From positions 3,568,975-3,632,974 of the forward strand of contig JACBWW010000029.1 of the NCBI GenBank assembly GCA_020086605.1: 64,000 bases of DNA, given 5' to 3'. The position numbers were made by a program, and so were the translations under genes. The DNA is from Lanius collurio. Taxonomy: Eukaryota; Chordata; Aves; Passeriformes; Laniidae. Positions 26,080 to 37,239 of the stretch are shown here, piece by piece. The notes beneath the pieces were generated by a model that saw nothing but the letters and a program-made list of their open reading frames with translations, ran no database searches and was not told where the DNA came from. How positions within the stretch are numbered: the first letter of the stretch is position 1; the number at the start of each line of letters is the position of its first letter.

Positions 26080-26335
26080 TTGTGAATTGGTAGCTGTTCT
26101 CCAAGACCCTAATTAGCAAATCTCTTCATCCCCTGGGGCTGCAATCTAATAATAAAAAAACACAACACCAAAAACCCCGGCACCCAAACAAGCCCCAAAC
26201 CTTGTTTGATGGATCGGGAGTGCTACTGGAACAGTAGGAAACGGCTCTTCCTGCTTAGTATGGTAATTAAACACTTCAATTGCAATTATTTTTGCAATTA
26301 GATAAGTCTCTAATTGTTATCATAGGTGGCAGGGG
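26080..26335. promoter_or_regulatory. AT-rich candidate enhancer block
   Basis: CCTAATTAGCAAATC, GGTAATTAAACACTTC, CAATTGCAATTATTTTTGC and CAATTAGATAAG with CTAATTGTTATC lie within 230 bases, interrupted by an A-rich simple stretch (26149-26185). They are dense ATTA/TAAT sites with no coding signal. Confidence 0.28.
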
Positions 26336-26699
26336 TTTGGGTGTGTGTTTGCCAGTTCTTCTCCGAGCTGGAGCGGAGCGTGGATGCTACAGGCGGTTCA
26401 GGCCTGCTCCTGCCTGGTTTGTTTGGGAAAGAGGAGCTCTGCGTGTGCTCCTCTGCAGGGACGCGGCTCCTGCTGCTCCGGAAAGCTGCTGATGAGGCAG
26501 TTTCTCAGTTTGCTCCGGAGGGCTCTGTCCAAGGGTCTCGTCGCTCCTTCTCCCAAAGCCACAGAAGGGAGGACCACGAGGGCACCTCACCTGCCAGGGC
26601 ATCACCTTGCTGGGGCTGTTTCCTTGCCCACCGACGCTTTGGTGGGGTTCGGCTGGGTGCTGGGAGGCACTGGGGCTGCAAGACCCCCCTTCTCTCAGC

Positions 26700-26945
26700 C
26701 TTCCTTGCTCTCTGTAACCACTGACCGGTGGTGGAAGGGTGAAACCCACGGAGTGCTGACACTCGGTGCTGTGGCGGCTCGGAGCGTGTCGAGGAGTTGG
26801 GGGAGTGAGTCGGGTGTGCTGTGCCGGGTTGGGGAGCCCGGGTGATACCCACGGGGCCGGTCCATGCCCGCAGCAAGCAGGGGGAGCTCCGAGCCAGAGG
26901 TGCCGCCCCTCCGGGTCCGCGCCTGAGGGGTGGCGGGGTGTTCCC
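26700..26945. promoter_or_regulatory. Small isolated CpG island
   Basis: By eye there are about 20 CpG dinucleotides in about 240 bases, against CpG-poor neighbours. No coding exon or convincing TATA box accompanies it; GGGA|GTGAGTCG near 26805 is a weak plus-strand donor. It could be an orphan island, an enhancer or an alternative promoter. Confidence 0.4.
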
Positions 26946-26959
26946 TTCTCCATCAGCTC

Positions 26960-29900
26960 AGGGATCATCTGGCTGGTCCCACAGGGCAAGATGTTCTCTG
27001 CCAATTGCCCAGGGCAGCCGTGCCTGTGTCCTAGGGGTTTGTGCTGTGTGTCCAGGCTCTGTCCCAGCAGAGGGATGGGGATGGGACAGCAGGGTTGTAG
27101 CAGGGCAGGGAGGTTTTTCCCAGGACAAAGCATAACCAAAGAAATCAAGCATCTCATTTTCCTTCTGTCTTAAATAGATTTTTATACCGCAGATGATGAT
27201 TTCTGCACAAGCTCAGGGTAGAAACCTCCTCTTCTGGGACTCTTAGTGTTGAGCTGCTGGGGAGGGCAGAGCCTGGGGCAAACCCTGGCAGCTCAAAGTC
27301 TCCCTATGGCCCAGCAGGCTCCAGGGCTTCTCTTTGCCTCGCAGTAGGGCTGGGACAGGGGAGGTGGAGTAAGGGCAGCCCCAGGGATGCCAAACTCTCC
27401 CCAGCCTGGGAGGCAGTCTTGCCCCAGCACAGATGCTGAAGGACTGGGATGTCCTGGTCATGAACATCCAGCACTTGTGGCTGCCAATGTCCACCACGCT
27501 GAGCCCTCCTGCCACATCACCCCCCTCTACCAGGACCTTACCCCCTCAAAGGGGTGGATACATCCCTAGGACAAGGAATGTAGTGCCTGTGTTGCCTTTC
27601 TCCATCTTAGGCTGGCCTGACTGGCACCAAGACCTCAACAGCAGCCCCTTTCCCCCTCCACCCTGTGCCCTTGCAGCCTGACCCACTGCCATGGGTCTGG
27701 AGAGGGCACGCCCAGCCGTGCCAGGGGCATGCACTGGTTCCTGACCCTGCTCCGCAGGCATCTCTTCCTGCTGGTGTGGAGCTTGATGCCGAAAGGGTCA
27801 CTGCCCAGACAGGGAGATGTTCTTCTGCAGCTCCTCCGAGGGCTCTTCTAACACACCACCCTCCTGGGAAGAAACCTGGGTGGGCAGAGGCCTCTCCAGC
27901 AGTGTTTGGGGATGGAGTGAATGCCATGTTCCAGAGCAGGGATCCTGCAGGGGAACACAGAGGGGATCAATGGCTTTACAGGGTGCAGATGGATCCATTT
28001 CCTCCCCTCTCCTGCTCCCCAGTGTAAGGGATGCTGCATTCAGCACTTGTTGTGCCTGGGAGGGACCGTGATGTGATGCTGTGAGGATGCTGTTGGCATC
28101 CTCGACTAAATACTGTGTGCTGACATTTGGGCAGAGCTGAGCAGGCTTGCATTACCCCAAGACCTATCACCCAACTCCCCTCTGAGCAATATCACTTTGC
28201 TTTGTGGCTTTCTCTGCCTGTTCTTCCTGTCCCTCAGGCCAGCCAGCAGGGCTGTCAGTGTTGTAGCCTGACAAAAGGTGATGTTCTGAGGTTGGCAGTG
28301 CTCTCTGCTCCTGGGTGATGCTTCTCCCATGGCCCCTCTCCTTGGTACTGCTGTGGGTCAGGGAATTTTTTGGTCATGGACTCTTTGGGTGGGTGTCCTG
28401 TACAAGGTGGTATTTCCTGTCCCCACCCCCATGGTGCAGAAAGGAAATCTGTGGTTCTGTGGTCACACCAGGACCTCAGATCTCTTGCAAACCTTTCCCC
28501 CAGGCCTCTGCTTCATTCTGCTGATTAGATCAGCAGCCCTCTCAGGGGGTGGCTGGCGTTTTGCATTTTCCTCATGGAAACTACACGTGTCATGGAACAT
28601 ACACACAGAGATGGGAAGCACGAAGAAGAAGAGCTGGAATTGGTGTCCCCTCTACCCCCGCTGCTGGGCCGTGTCAGCAGCAGAGATAACTCTGCCCTGT
28701 GTCTGCACTGCCAGGGGGGTAAGTGCTGAGTCTGCCCTGGGGAGCTTCACTTTGTGCTTGGTGGTTTCCAGATTGGGGGGTTCACCCTGCTCCTCTTGCA
28801 GGGCAGCAGTGATGCCTCCCCAAAGAACAGCACCTGCAGCCTTCAGTCCTCTGGTTCTCCTTCTGCTGATGGGCCATGGCATTTCCAGGGTGATTCACAG
28901 GAAATACCTCTGAGAAGTGTGGGTTGATGTTGCAGCCCAGGGCAGGGGGTCCCTGTGCTCCAGCTCCCTCTCAGCTGTGTGTATGGACAGACAGACAGCT
29001 CCAGCTCCTGTTATTGCTGTGACCTTGGCTAAGGCTAACAGTGCTCAGTGGGCAGCAGGGACAAAGTGTGCCCAGCTCCCAGCACGTGGGTGACCGTATT
29101 TCCCCCCAAGGCACAGTCAATATGGAGAGCCCAGGTTATCAGAGTGCAGCACAGGAGGGGAGCACGTGTGGAGGTCAGAGTGACCTTGCCTGACTCTTCC
29201 TGAAAAGGGCTGCACAAAGTGGCTCTCTGGAGCTGAGAGGCATCCCCATGCATGGCAGTTGTGGCCTCCAGCCCAGCACCACTCGGAGAGAGCAGCAATG
29301 CCTCATTGCAGCATCAGCTCTTCACCTCGGGAGCCCTGCCAGCATCTCCGCCAAAGCTGCTGGCAATTTATGTGGATGTAGGCTTGCATGAAAATGAAGT
29401 GTGCTGGAAATTCATAGTCTGAATGCAGCTGCTTCTGCAGTGCGTGAGGGACAGGCAGGATGCAGCATCTTCGAGGGCATCTTAGGCTGGTTCTATAAGC
29501 CCAAAACTCCAGGGCAGCCACAGAGGGGGGCCCAGCTCTGTTCATCTCCCCTGGGCTTGGGACTGGGTTTGGAGAGCAAACAGTGCTGCATAAAGGAGTG
29601 AGGATGCATCTCTGATAGTATCACCCTTTGCACCAGGTACCATCAGGAAGGGATGCCTGCACCAGGATAAATGCAGTGGATGCCACAGCAGGGAGAGCTG
29701 CCTCCTCCCTCATTTTCACCCTGTGACCCTGGCCTCGTACTCACCCTGCAGCTCTCGCCTCTGCTGTTGAGTTTCTCGCTGAGGAAAGCTGAGTGTTGTC
29801 CTTTCAACCTCACACACAGGATTTTGGAAGAGGGCAGCCAGGAGTTGAAGGCTGGGAGATGTGGATTGTAGGGCAGCGGGCTGGCTGAGACTCACAGAAA

Positions 29901-32900
29901 AGCTCCGGTGCTGGAAAGGTTAAATTTCACATGAAGACAGGAAAAAGAGGAAAAGAACAGACCAGTCTGTCAGTGCCAGCCTGGCTGAGCCTGGCTTTGG
30001 TCTGTGAAGCATCAGGTAGTGTCTGCCTGCTGTCTGTCCCCTGAGGGACACTAGGACAGTGACCCTTTCCAATGGGAACTGGCTACTCTGCCCATGCACT
30101 GTGGTCATGGTCCTGCCCTGGTGCTCTAAGCACAGCTGACATGCAGGAATGTGAGCCAGAGCCACTCACTCAGCTCCAGCATTCTCCTCTCCAAAACTTC
30201 CCTGTTAGTGCTGAGTGCTCCCTCTCACAGGATTTTAACCTCCCTGGACCTCAGGGTCTGGTCTCAGAGCCGACAGCCACGAGCATGACAAGCATCAGGC
30301 CTCTTCAGAGCCCTGTTCCACTGCACTGAAGCAGGTTCCTGAGAGCACTTCAGTGCTTTTCTTTACTGGTTTTGTGTGAATTGCTTTCCTCTCTGATGCC
30401 CAGTAGGGAAATGGGAGCAGCTGTCTTCCCTTGCACCTCTGCTTGGCCCTGCACTCTCTGCCCTACCTGGTCCTCAGCCATGGAAATGCCCTCCAGCCCT
30501 TTAAATGATGGGGATTTCCTGTGGCTTTTGAGTCCCCGCCCTGCTCCTGACTGAGATTTTAAGTGACCCCTGAGAACAGCTGCTCTTCTCCAGTATTTCC
30601 ACTCTTGTTTGTTAGTCTTTTCCCTATGCCTCAGAACTGAAAAGGACATTGTTATTAAGGGCAACAGTTCAAAATTCTGCTGGTTGTGCTTTCCCTTGAA
30701 TGACCCCATGGAGCTGCTCTGAGCAGAGCTCTTCTGAGCTCTGGGTGTTCTTATCTGGGGGGTGTTAGGAGTTTTTGAAATGATTTATGTTGGTCTTTTC
30801 CTGTTAACATGTTCAGGGCAGATGACTCGGAAGACTCTGTGGAGAGGATGAGGGGAGAGGAACCAGCTCGTTTGGTGCTGGGGGTGAAATTGGCTGCCAG
30901 GTTTTTGGTGAATGGGTAAATCCTGTGCTCATCTGTCTTGTGGGGTATAAGTTGATCCTAATCATCTGCCAACAGCAGATCTTTCTGTATCTGACTATGG
31001 AAAAAAGAGCTTGAAGGGGCCACACAACCTTCAACATTGGTGCAACATTGCTGCGAGGTGAGGGGGCCATGAAGAGGAGAGAAGGTAAAAGCAGTACCTT
31101 GAGGTGCTCGAGCAGCTCTTATCTGATTGTGAGCAGAAACCACAGTGGTGATGCTGTGTAGGGAGGCAGCTCTCTAGATTTTGAAAGGTCAAGAAACATC
31201 CCCTTGCTCGAGCCTTCCCTCTGGGGAACCGGGGGAAGAATCTTTTTTACCCGGAAAAGATGGGAGGGGGAAAGCCAGGAAATCAGTGACCCTGCCCTCT
31301 GCCTGAGGAACAGAAACCCATTTTTCTTCCCCTTTTACCTCCCTCCAAGTCATTATTCTCCCTTTGTGGTAAGGCAGCATTTTGAGAAGACACTGATATA
31401 TATATTCTCCTCTCTCTTGGCTGTGTAGGGTAATCCCAAATGCCTGTTCCCCACTGCCAGCTTTCACAATTGAGTTGCAGAACCTCAGTGCATGAGCTCC
31501 TGGCTTGCCCAGGGGCTGCACTTCTGTGTGAGTAAACAGGACAGCTCTCTTTGTCACTGCATGTTTGCAGAAACACCTCCACCACCTTAGGTACATGTTT
31601 TCCATATGTTTTTATATACAACCTACAATTTACCAAATGCTATAACTTTGGGCTCTTCATTAATTCCTTAGAAACTGAAAAAAGCAGCCCCAGGACCTGC
31701 ATTCTTGTATTTGTTCATGTTAATCCATACCTCTGTATCTCTGCCTCCCTCCCCTGGGTAAAGTCACATTGGTGCCCTGGGGGAGGCATGATGCTGGCTC
31801 AGCCTTTTGGGTGGCTCTGAACTTTGGTTCACCTCCCTGAGTTCTCCTTTTGGTGGCTTAGGACTGTTTCTGGGGCAGGATCAAGGGCACGTGCTGCAAG
31901 AGTGCAGGAGCGCAGCTTCTTCGCTGGCACGCTGGGAACAGGGAATCAAAGGACTCCTTATCTATGGATGGAAAGTTTCTGGGCTGCTTATCAGGCACTG
32001 CTTAGAGGTTAGATTAGTCTCAGGAGCAGCAGATTGACAGCCTGCCTCTCCGTTCTCCTTGTGGTTGGCTGAATGAACACCTTGGAGTGAGGCAGTGAGG
32101 GTGGCACAGCCCCGTGGGGACAGGGGTGCCCAGGGAGAGGGCTGGGGACAGAGCCTGGCACAGATCTTGCCCGCTTCACTCCCATCCTGCTCCCTCACTG
32201 CACCCCTTGGTGGGGCTGATCCTCGTAACATGCTTGGGATGATGCTGAGGGAATTTTTGGCTCTAACTTTACATGGGTGTTTGTATTTCTAAAAACGTTT
32301 GCCAACCAAATTTGGGCTACTCCTGCCCCTCTCCAGAGATGGGAATGGAACTTGCTGTTGGCTGAATTCACTGCTGGTGCAAACTGATGGCTGAAATGCT
32401 GAGGGTGCATGGATTGAAAGGGAAGTGGCTGAGCTGCTCTGCAGGGAGCTGGGAACCCAGATTTTGGCTCCTGCAAGGACTTTCAGCCTGGCTGCAGGTG
32501 CTCTGACTCTGTGCCCCAGGACTAATTCCTGATTTCCCCTCTGTGATGGGTGGTCACCTTTCCTGGGCCCCTGCAGCTCTGCTGTGTGCCCAGACTTTGC
32601 TGGCTGTTCCTCACTGGGACACTGCTGTTTTTGGGGAGCAGCCCCAGCTAATGGCTGCACCCCATCTGTACAGCAAATTCTGAAGGCAAAACTATCCCCA
32701 TTACCCAGCAAAGCCAGGGCACATTTTGTGCTCCCTGTGAATGGTGGCAGTTCCAGGGGAAGGCCAGCCATGTGGGAAGTTGGAGTACCTGGACTTGTCT
32801 GCCAGCATGGATGGGATGCAAGTTGTGCTTGGTGAGGGGTTCCTGTGGGTGGTGATGAAATTCTGACTGGCTGAATTTACCAGTTGCCTGGGCAAGGGTC

Positions 32901-33015
32901 GCCTGCTGGGGCATGAGTTTGTTGCTTAAAAGTCCACGGAAATTATGGGGTCCACAACTCTGCCTTCCTCTCTGGGGACAGACCTACCATCAAAGTCCCT
33001 AGTGTAGGAAGGCTC
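26960..33015. other. 3' flank of HRH2; no gene recognised
   Basis: This should include the HRH2 3' UTR and any alternative 3' exon. No AATAAA or ATTAAA on the minus strand was noticed in the first several kilobases below the stop codon, so the 3' end cannot be placed. A strong minus-strand donor, GCAGG|GTGAGT near 29745, could mark a downstream exon but is unsupported. Confidence 0.5.
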
Positions 33016-33022
33016 TTACCTC
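33014..33022 (-). other. HRH2: Consensus splice donor containing the HRH2 stop codon
   Basis: The last codon and stop read AGG TAA within AGAG|GTAAGA, a near-perfect donor (exon end at 33020, GT at 33019-33018). The stop codon therefore lies inside the donor. Unspliced transcripts end after R361. Spliced transcripts would lose the stop and continue into a downstream exon. Human HRH2 has annotated isoforms that differ at the C-terminus, which fits. The downstream exon was not identified here. Confidence 0.6.
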
Positions 33023-34101
33023 TTGAGGGCTCCATCAGTGAGCAGGGTCCCCTTCTCGTTCCTCACCTCCAGTTTCAAGGGTTTACCCTCCTGCCTGCCC
33101 TGGCCCTGCCTGCCCCTGGGCTGGGCCTCCTGGAGGGGAGGCAGGTGGGAGTTCCTGGGGTGTCCCATCCTCCAGCAACGCAGCAAGTGCTGGTATGCCA
33201 CTCGGAAATCCCTGTTGAGTGTCCCGTAGAGGATGGGGTTCAGGGCTGAGTTGGCATAGCCCAGCCAGAGAACAATGGACATGGGTGTGCCTTTCACCTT
33301 TCTGTCCCCCCACACCCCCCGGTAGGTGAACATGGTGAAATAGGGGAACCAGCACACGATGAACGCTCCCAGCACCACTGCCAGCGTCACGGTGGCTTTG
33401 TGCTCTTTCACCATGGGTAGCGTGGGGCTGTTGCCCCACATGTGGTTGATCCTCTTGGCTTGCTCCCTTGCTATCTTGAGTATCCGGTAGTAGGTGATGC
33501 ACATGATGACCAAAGGGATGTAGAAGGTGAGCAAGGCGTCCACTAACCCGTACACGGAGTTCACCTCCAGCTTGCACTCCTTGTTGCAGGGGCCTGTGTT
33601 TTGCACTGCTGTCCCGTTGGTGTTCCAGCCCAGGTGGATGGGGAGGAAGGAGACCATCAGTGAAACGGTCCAAATAACAACCAAACCCACGGCCACGCGG
33701 GAGGGTGTGACCACCTGGCGGTAGCGCAGCGGGGTGGTGACGGCAAAGTAGCGATCCAGGCTGATCATGAAGAGGTTGAGGATGGAGGCCGTGCACAGCA
33801 TGACGTCCAGGCTGGTGTAGATGTTGCACAAAACGCTGCCAAAGGGCCACTCCTTGGCGAGTTCATAGAAAGCAGAGAACGGCAGCACCAGAAGCCCCAA
33901 CAGCAGGTCGGTGATGGCTAAGGAGACAATGATGCAGTTTGTCAAGCTCCGGAGCCGGCGGTCGAGGGTGACGGCCAGGCAGACAATGATGTTACCACAG
34001 AGAGTGATCACGATGAGGATGACGAGGCAGGACCCGACCAGCAGCTGCAGGGGAAAGTCCATCCTTTTTTGAGAGCTTGTGTGGTTGTAACATGGATCCA
34101 T
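33016..34101 (-). CDS. HRH2: Histamine H2 receptor, class A GPCR, complete single coding exon
   Basis: A 361-residue seven-helix receptor (human HRH2 is 359 aa). By family knowledge it binds histamine at the plasma membrane and couples mainly through Gs to cAMP, for example in gastric acid secretion. Visible in the sequence: N-glycosylation sequon at N6; TM1 about 18-43 with N37; TM2 about 53-78 with D65; TM3 about 88-122 with C92, the amine-binding D99 and DRY at 116-118; TM4 about 134-156; second loop with sequon N162-G-T and C176 for the C92 disulfide; TM5 about 182-208 with D188 and T192, the pair that distinguishes H2 receptors; TM6 with CWFPYF at 250-255; TM7 with NPILY at 288-292; helix 8 and C309, a likely palmitoylation site. 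The start is ATG at 34101 in a strong GACACCATGG context, seven bases after a splice acceptor. The open frame continues upstream only to a TTG codon, across intron sequence. The C-tail is basic and rich in Gly, Gln and Arg (329-340). No frameshift or missing key residue is seen. Other aminergic receptors are less likely, because long TM2-TM3 stretches match H2. Confidence 0.97.
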   Translation of the reverse strand: MDPCYNHTSSQKRMDFPLQLLVGSCLVILIVITLCGNIIVCLAVTLDRRLRSLTNCIIVSLAITDLLLGLLVLPFSAFYELAKEWPFGSVLCNIYTSLDVMLCTASILNLFMISLDRYFAVTTPLRYRQVVTPSRVAVGLVVIWTVSLMVSFLPIHLGWNTNGTAVQNTGPCNKECKLEVNSVYGLVDALLTFYIPLVIMCITYYRILKIAREQAKRINHMWGNSPTLPMVKEHKATVTLAVVLGAFIVCWFPYFTMFTYRGVWGDRKVKGTPMSIVLWLGYANSALNPILYGTLNRDFRVAYQHLLRCWRMGHPRNSHLPPLQEAQPRGRQGQGRQEGKPLKLEVRNEKGTLLTDGALKR

Positions 34102-34108
34102 GGTGTCA

Positions 34109-34135
34109 CTGCAAGGAAGGAGCAGTCCTGCTCTC
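34109..34135 (-). other. HRH2: Splice acceptor of the HRH2 coding exon
   Basis: On the minus strand a pyrimidine-rich run ends in TTCCTTGCAG (AG at 34110-34109). The exon begins at 34108 and leaves only seven 5'-UTR bases (TGACACC) before ATG. This supports a spliced, noncoding upstream exon, as in mammalian HRH2, and argues against the upstream in-frame extension to 34194. Confidence 0.75.
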
Positions 34136-34554
34136 ATCAGCTCCAAAGCTGCTTGGAGTGAGCCTCTACCAGGCAGACCTAGAGCCCTTCCCAAAGTGAC
34201 CCCTGGTCTACAGTGACCTTGGAGAACATTGCAGAGTCACTTTACATGTTCATCCTTGTATGCTGGGAATGACATGGTCTAGGAAAGACATGGCACTGCC
34301 ACTCACTTGTGCCTCTAGGTCCCCTCTGGGAGCTCAGTGCTGGAGCCAATGTCCTGTGGCAGCTGCTGGTGGATCTCAGCTTCTCCTTTTCCTTTCCTGC
34401 CTTCTCCTTTCCTCTGAGTGACCATGGAGTCAGGTCCTGTGGGGTCTCATGCCCTCTGTGTGTTTTGTTGGTGACAGTGGTCAGCAGTGCTCCAGCAGGG
34501 ACAGAGCTTTGCTACCTCCTGAGGACAACCTGCAAAACAAAGTGTCTGGTGAGG

Positions 34555-34720
34555 CCCTGGCACAGGTGCCCAGAGAAGCTGTGGCTGCCCCATTCCTGGA
34601 AGTGTTTGAGGCCAGGTTGGACAGGGCTTGGAGCAACTTGGCATAGTGAAAAGTGTCCCTGCCTGTGGCAGGGAAGTGGAACATGATGCTTTCCAACCCA
34701 AACCATTCTGTGATTCTATA
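34555..34720 (+). mobile_element. CR1 LINE 3'-end fragment
   Basis: The stretch contains the usual avian CR1 order: GCCCAGAGAAGCTGTGGCTG, then a GGAAGTGTTTGAGGCCAGGT block, GGACAGGGCTTGGAGCAAC, GTGTCCCTGCC, TTCCAACCCAAACC and the terminal ATTCTGTGATTCTATA. It is 5'-truncated, as most CR1 copies are. The segment before TTCCAACCC is shorter than usual, so a small internal deletion is likely. It lies antisense to HRH2, about 450 bp upstream of the coding exon. Confidence 0.92.
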
Positions 34721-37239
34721 AAAGCATCAAGTCAGAGGTGCAGGAGGCAAAGACCCTTTGAGCTTCCCCTCAAACCCCTCCAGAAACAGAGTGTCTGCAC
34801 CTCCCTGGCTGCTCCAGCCTTCTCAAGCTCAAATTGGAAAATCCTCTGGCAGTCAGGCACCCGTGTACCTGCCAGCTGGGCTCTCCCTAGGGGTGCCCAT
34901 GTAATGTAGGGATGTTGAGAGAAGGGCAGGGATTTTAAAACCATCATGTTCCTGTGAGTTTACAATAAAAGTGAGAATGAGGAGGATATGAGGAAACAAT
35001 TTTCCTGAGAAAGCAGTTCTTATGCAATCCAGCAAAATTAGTCACAAAGACGTAATTTCTGAATCTTGGCTGTGGCTGCCAGTCTCGTTAAACTTTGCCC
35101 TTGTATCTGGGCTTTGCAGCAGCCCAACACCTTGAGTCGGTCCTTGCCATCACAAATCACTGTAGCTCCTGTAGCCTGTATAGGAAATCCCCACTCTGCT
35201 CTGGGTCCTGGAAGGGAAGAGGAACATCCCTTGCAGACTTAGTTTTTCTGGCTCTTTTCTGCCTGGATACAAATAACAAAAAGCTGCATTTTGCAAGGGA
35301 AGAAACAACAGAGCGAACCACTCTAACTTCCAAATGAGCTGCTGATTATGGTGATCTCCAAGACACCACCACTACTAGATTCAAAAGGACCTCAGTTCCT
35401 TGACTGGAAGCAATACCCATATTGGGAACATCCCTAAAGGGGAACTGAGGCACTGCAGGGACAAGAAAGAGGACTGGGAACAGGCTGAGGAGCTGGACTG
35501 ATTGCTGGGACCCTCATGGAGCTGCCTGTGTCCAAACTGTGGTCTCCCACCATGAGCTTCCCACATGGGATCTCCTCATCATCCTCGGTGTGCTGGTGTG
35601 GGAGAGCTGTGCTGGTCCCCATAGGTGGTGCATGACCCAGCTCTGCAGGCTCTCTGCACTCCAGAGAGGCTCCATGAAGCCCCCCCCTCGGTGGTGCCCA
35701 GGATTGTGCAGGAAGGTAGAGCTGATTCTCTGCAGAGAGCAACAGGCTGCAGAGATGGAGCAATAAGAGGAAACTCCAGGAAAGGAAAGGGTCCAGCCTT
35801 GTCAGAGGACAAAGGTGAGATTTTAAACTCCCCCTGCAACAACAAGATAACACTGTGGTGCAGCTTGAAATACTCTTCAGATGATTTATGTCTTTGATTC
35901 AAGTCTAAAGGCACGGGGGCCACGGGAGGGAGTATACCAGGGAGAGTGCATGAATAAACAGCCACTGATTGCCAGGAACCATATGGGGGCGAGACTGGGA
36001 CTGGACCACTGAGATTAGAGGTGATACCCAGAGCCCTGCTGCTTCTAAAGGCATGGAAAGCAAACAACAAGCCATGAGCCAGCCCGTGGGAAGCCTTTTG
36101 CTGAGCAGAGCAAACTGATTGCCAGACAGGAGGCCCTCTGGGTTTGGGTGCTGGGATTGAGGCTGTTGGGAGAAGGACGCGATGCTTTCAGCCATGGCAG
36201 CAGCGTGTGGAGCGGTTCCTCACCTCCAGCTGCAGCGCAGGCTCTTGCCATGGAAAGCTCTTTGTTCACTCACAAAAGGAGTGTGGAACAAGCTGAACGC
36301 TGCCTGCCCACTGACGGCAGAGAGGAGAACAGGTTGTTCTCACAGAAGGGTATTTCCAAGTGAAAGGGATGCGTTTTCATTGCTCCCAACATGTGGAAAT
36401 GGCAGATTAAATTATAGGGAGAGTAGCACACTTAGAAAATGCTGTGGGTGGATGGCAGCCTCCTACGTGGCTGCTTCGCCACACACCAACAACCTGCTCC
36501 TGCCTCTGGCTCTTGTGGCTCACACGGGCTCTGCTGGGCCTTCCCTCGGGCTCTGCTGGTGGGTCCCAGCTCTGGGCACATCGGCACATTCGGCTCCTGC
36601 CGCGGTGCCAGGGCAGCTGCTGGTGCAGCCCTGCACTGCAGATGTGCCCAGAGGAGTTTTGCTTCTTATTGCTTTTTCAGATTAGCTTAGGGCAAGGAGT
36701 GGGCACTTGCAAGGGGACAGTGGTGTCCCCATCCCTGCAGAGGAGCCCAGGTAGAGCTGGGGACTCTGTGGCTCAGTGTGGGCTGCAGGGCTGCCTGCAA
36801 ACTCTTGGGAAGTTCCTCCAGGGAGTGGGGCAGGACCTGCCTGTCAGCTCGGATGTGAGATGCTGTGACCCTAACTGTGGTGGAGGTGTGGGAGACTTTC
36901 CCCTGTCTCTCAGCCAACTTATCTCATGGAAACACTCCCCCAGGTGAGCACAGCCTCTGGACATGGCTTTGCAGGAAAAGCAGACTGGAGGGCTGGTACT
37001 GATGGGGGACTGTCAGCTCACTGCTGTCAGGACACAGACCCCAGGTCCAGCTCAGAGCTCTTTCCTGGAGCATTGCCACTCTGGGACTCCACATGTGCCC
37101 CTGGCTTTCTGCCCTGGTCACTTGCAGCCACCTTCAGTACCTGTGTCCTCTGCTCCTGTTGTGTTTTGGCAAAGTGAGTGGATTTCCTCCTCAATGTGCA
37201 AGTGGAGCAGCTGTTTCCCATGGCAGTCCTTCCAGCAAT

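Noticed and set aside
33083..33850. 255-codon frame on the same strand as HRH2
   Set aside because: It is a shifted-frame shadow of the HRH2 coding sequence, without domains of its own; HRH2 in the other frame keeps every family motif.
34102..34194. 31-codon N-terminal extension of the HRH2 frame
   Set aside because: It opens with TTG, crosses a clear splice acceptor and has no counterpart in known H2 receptors.
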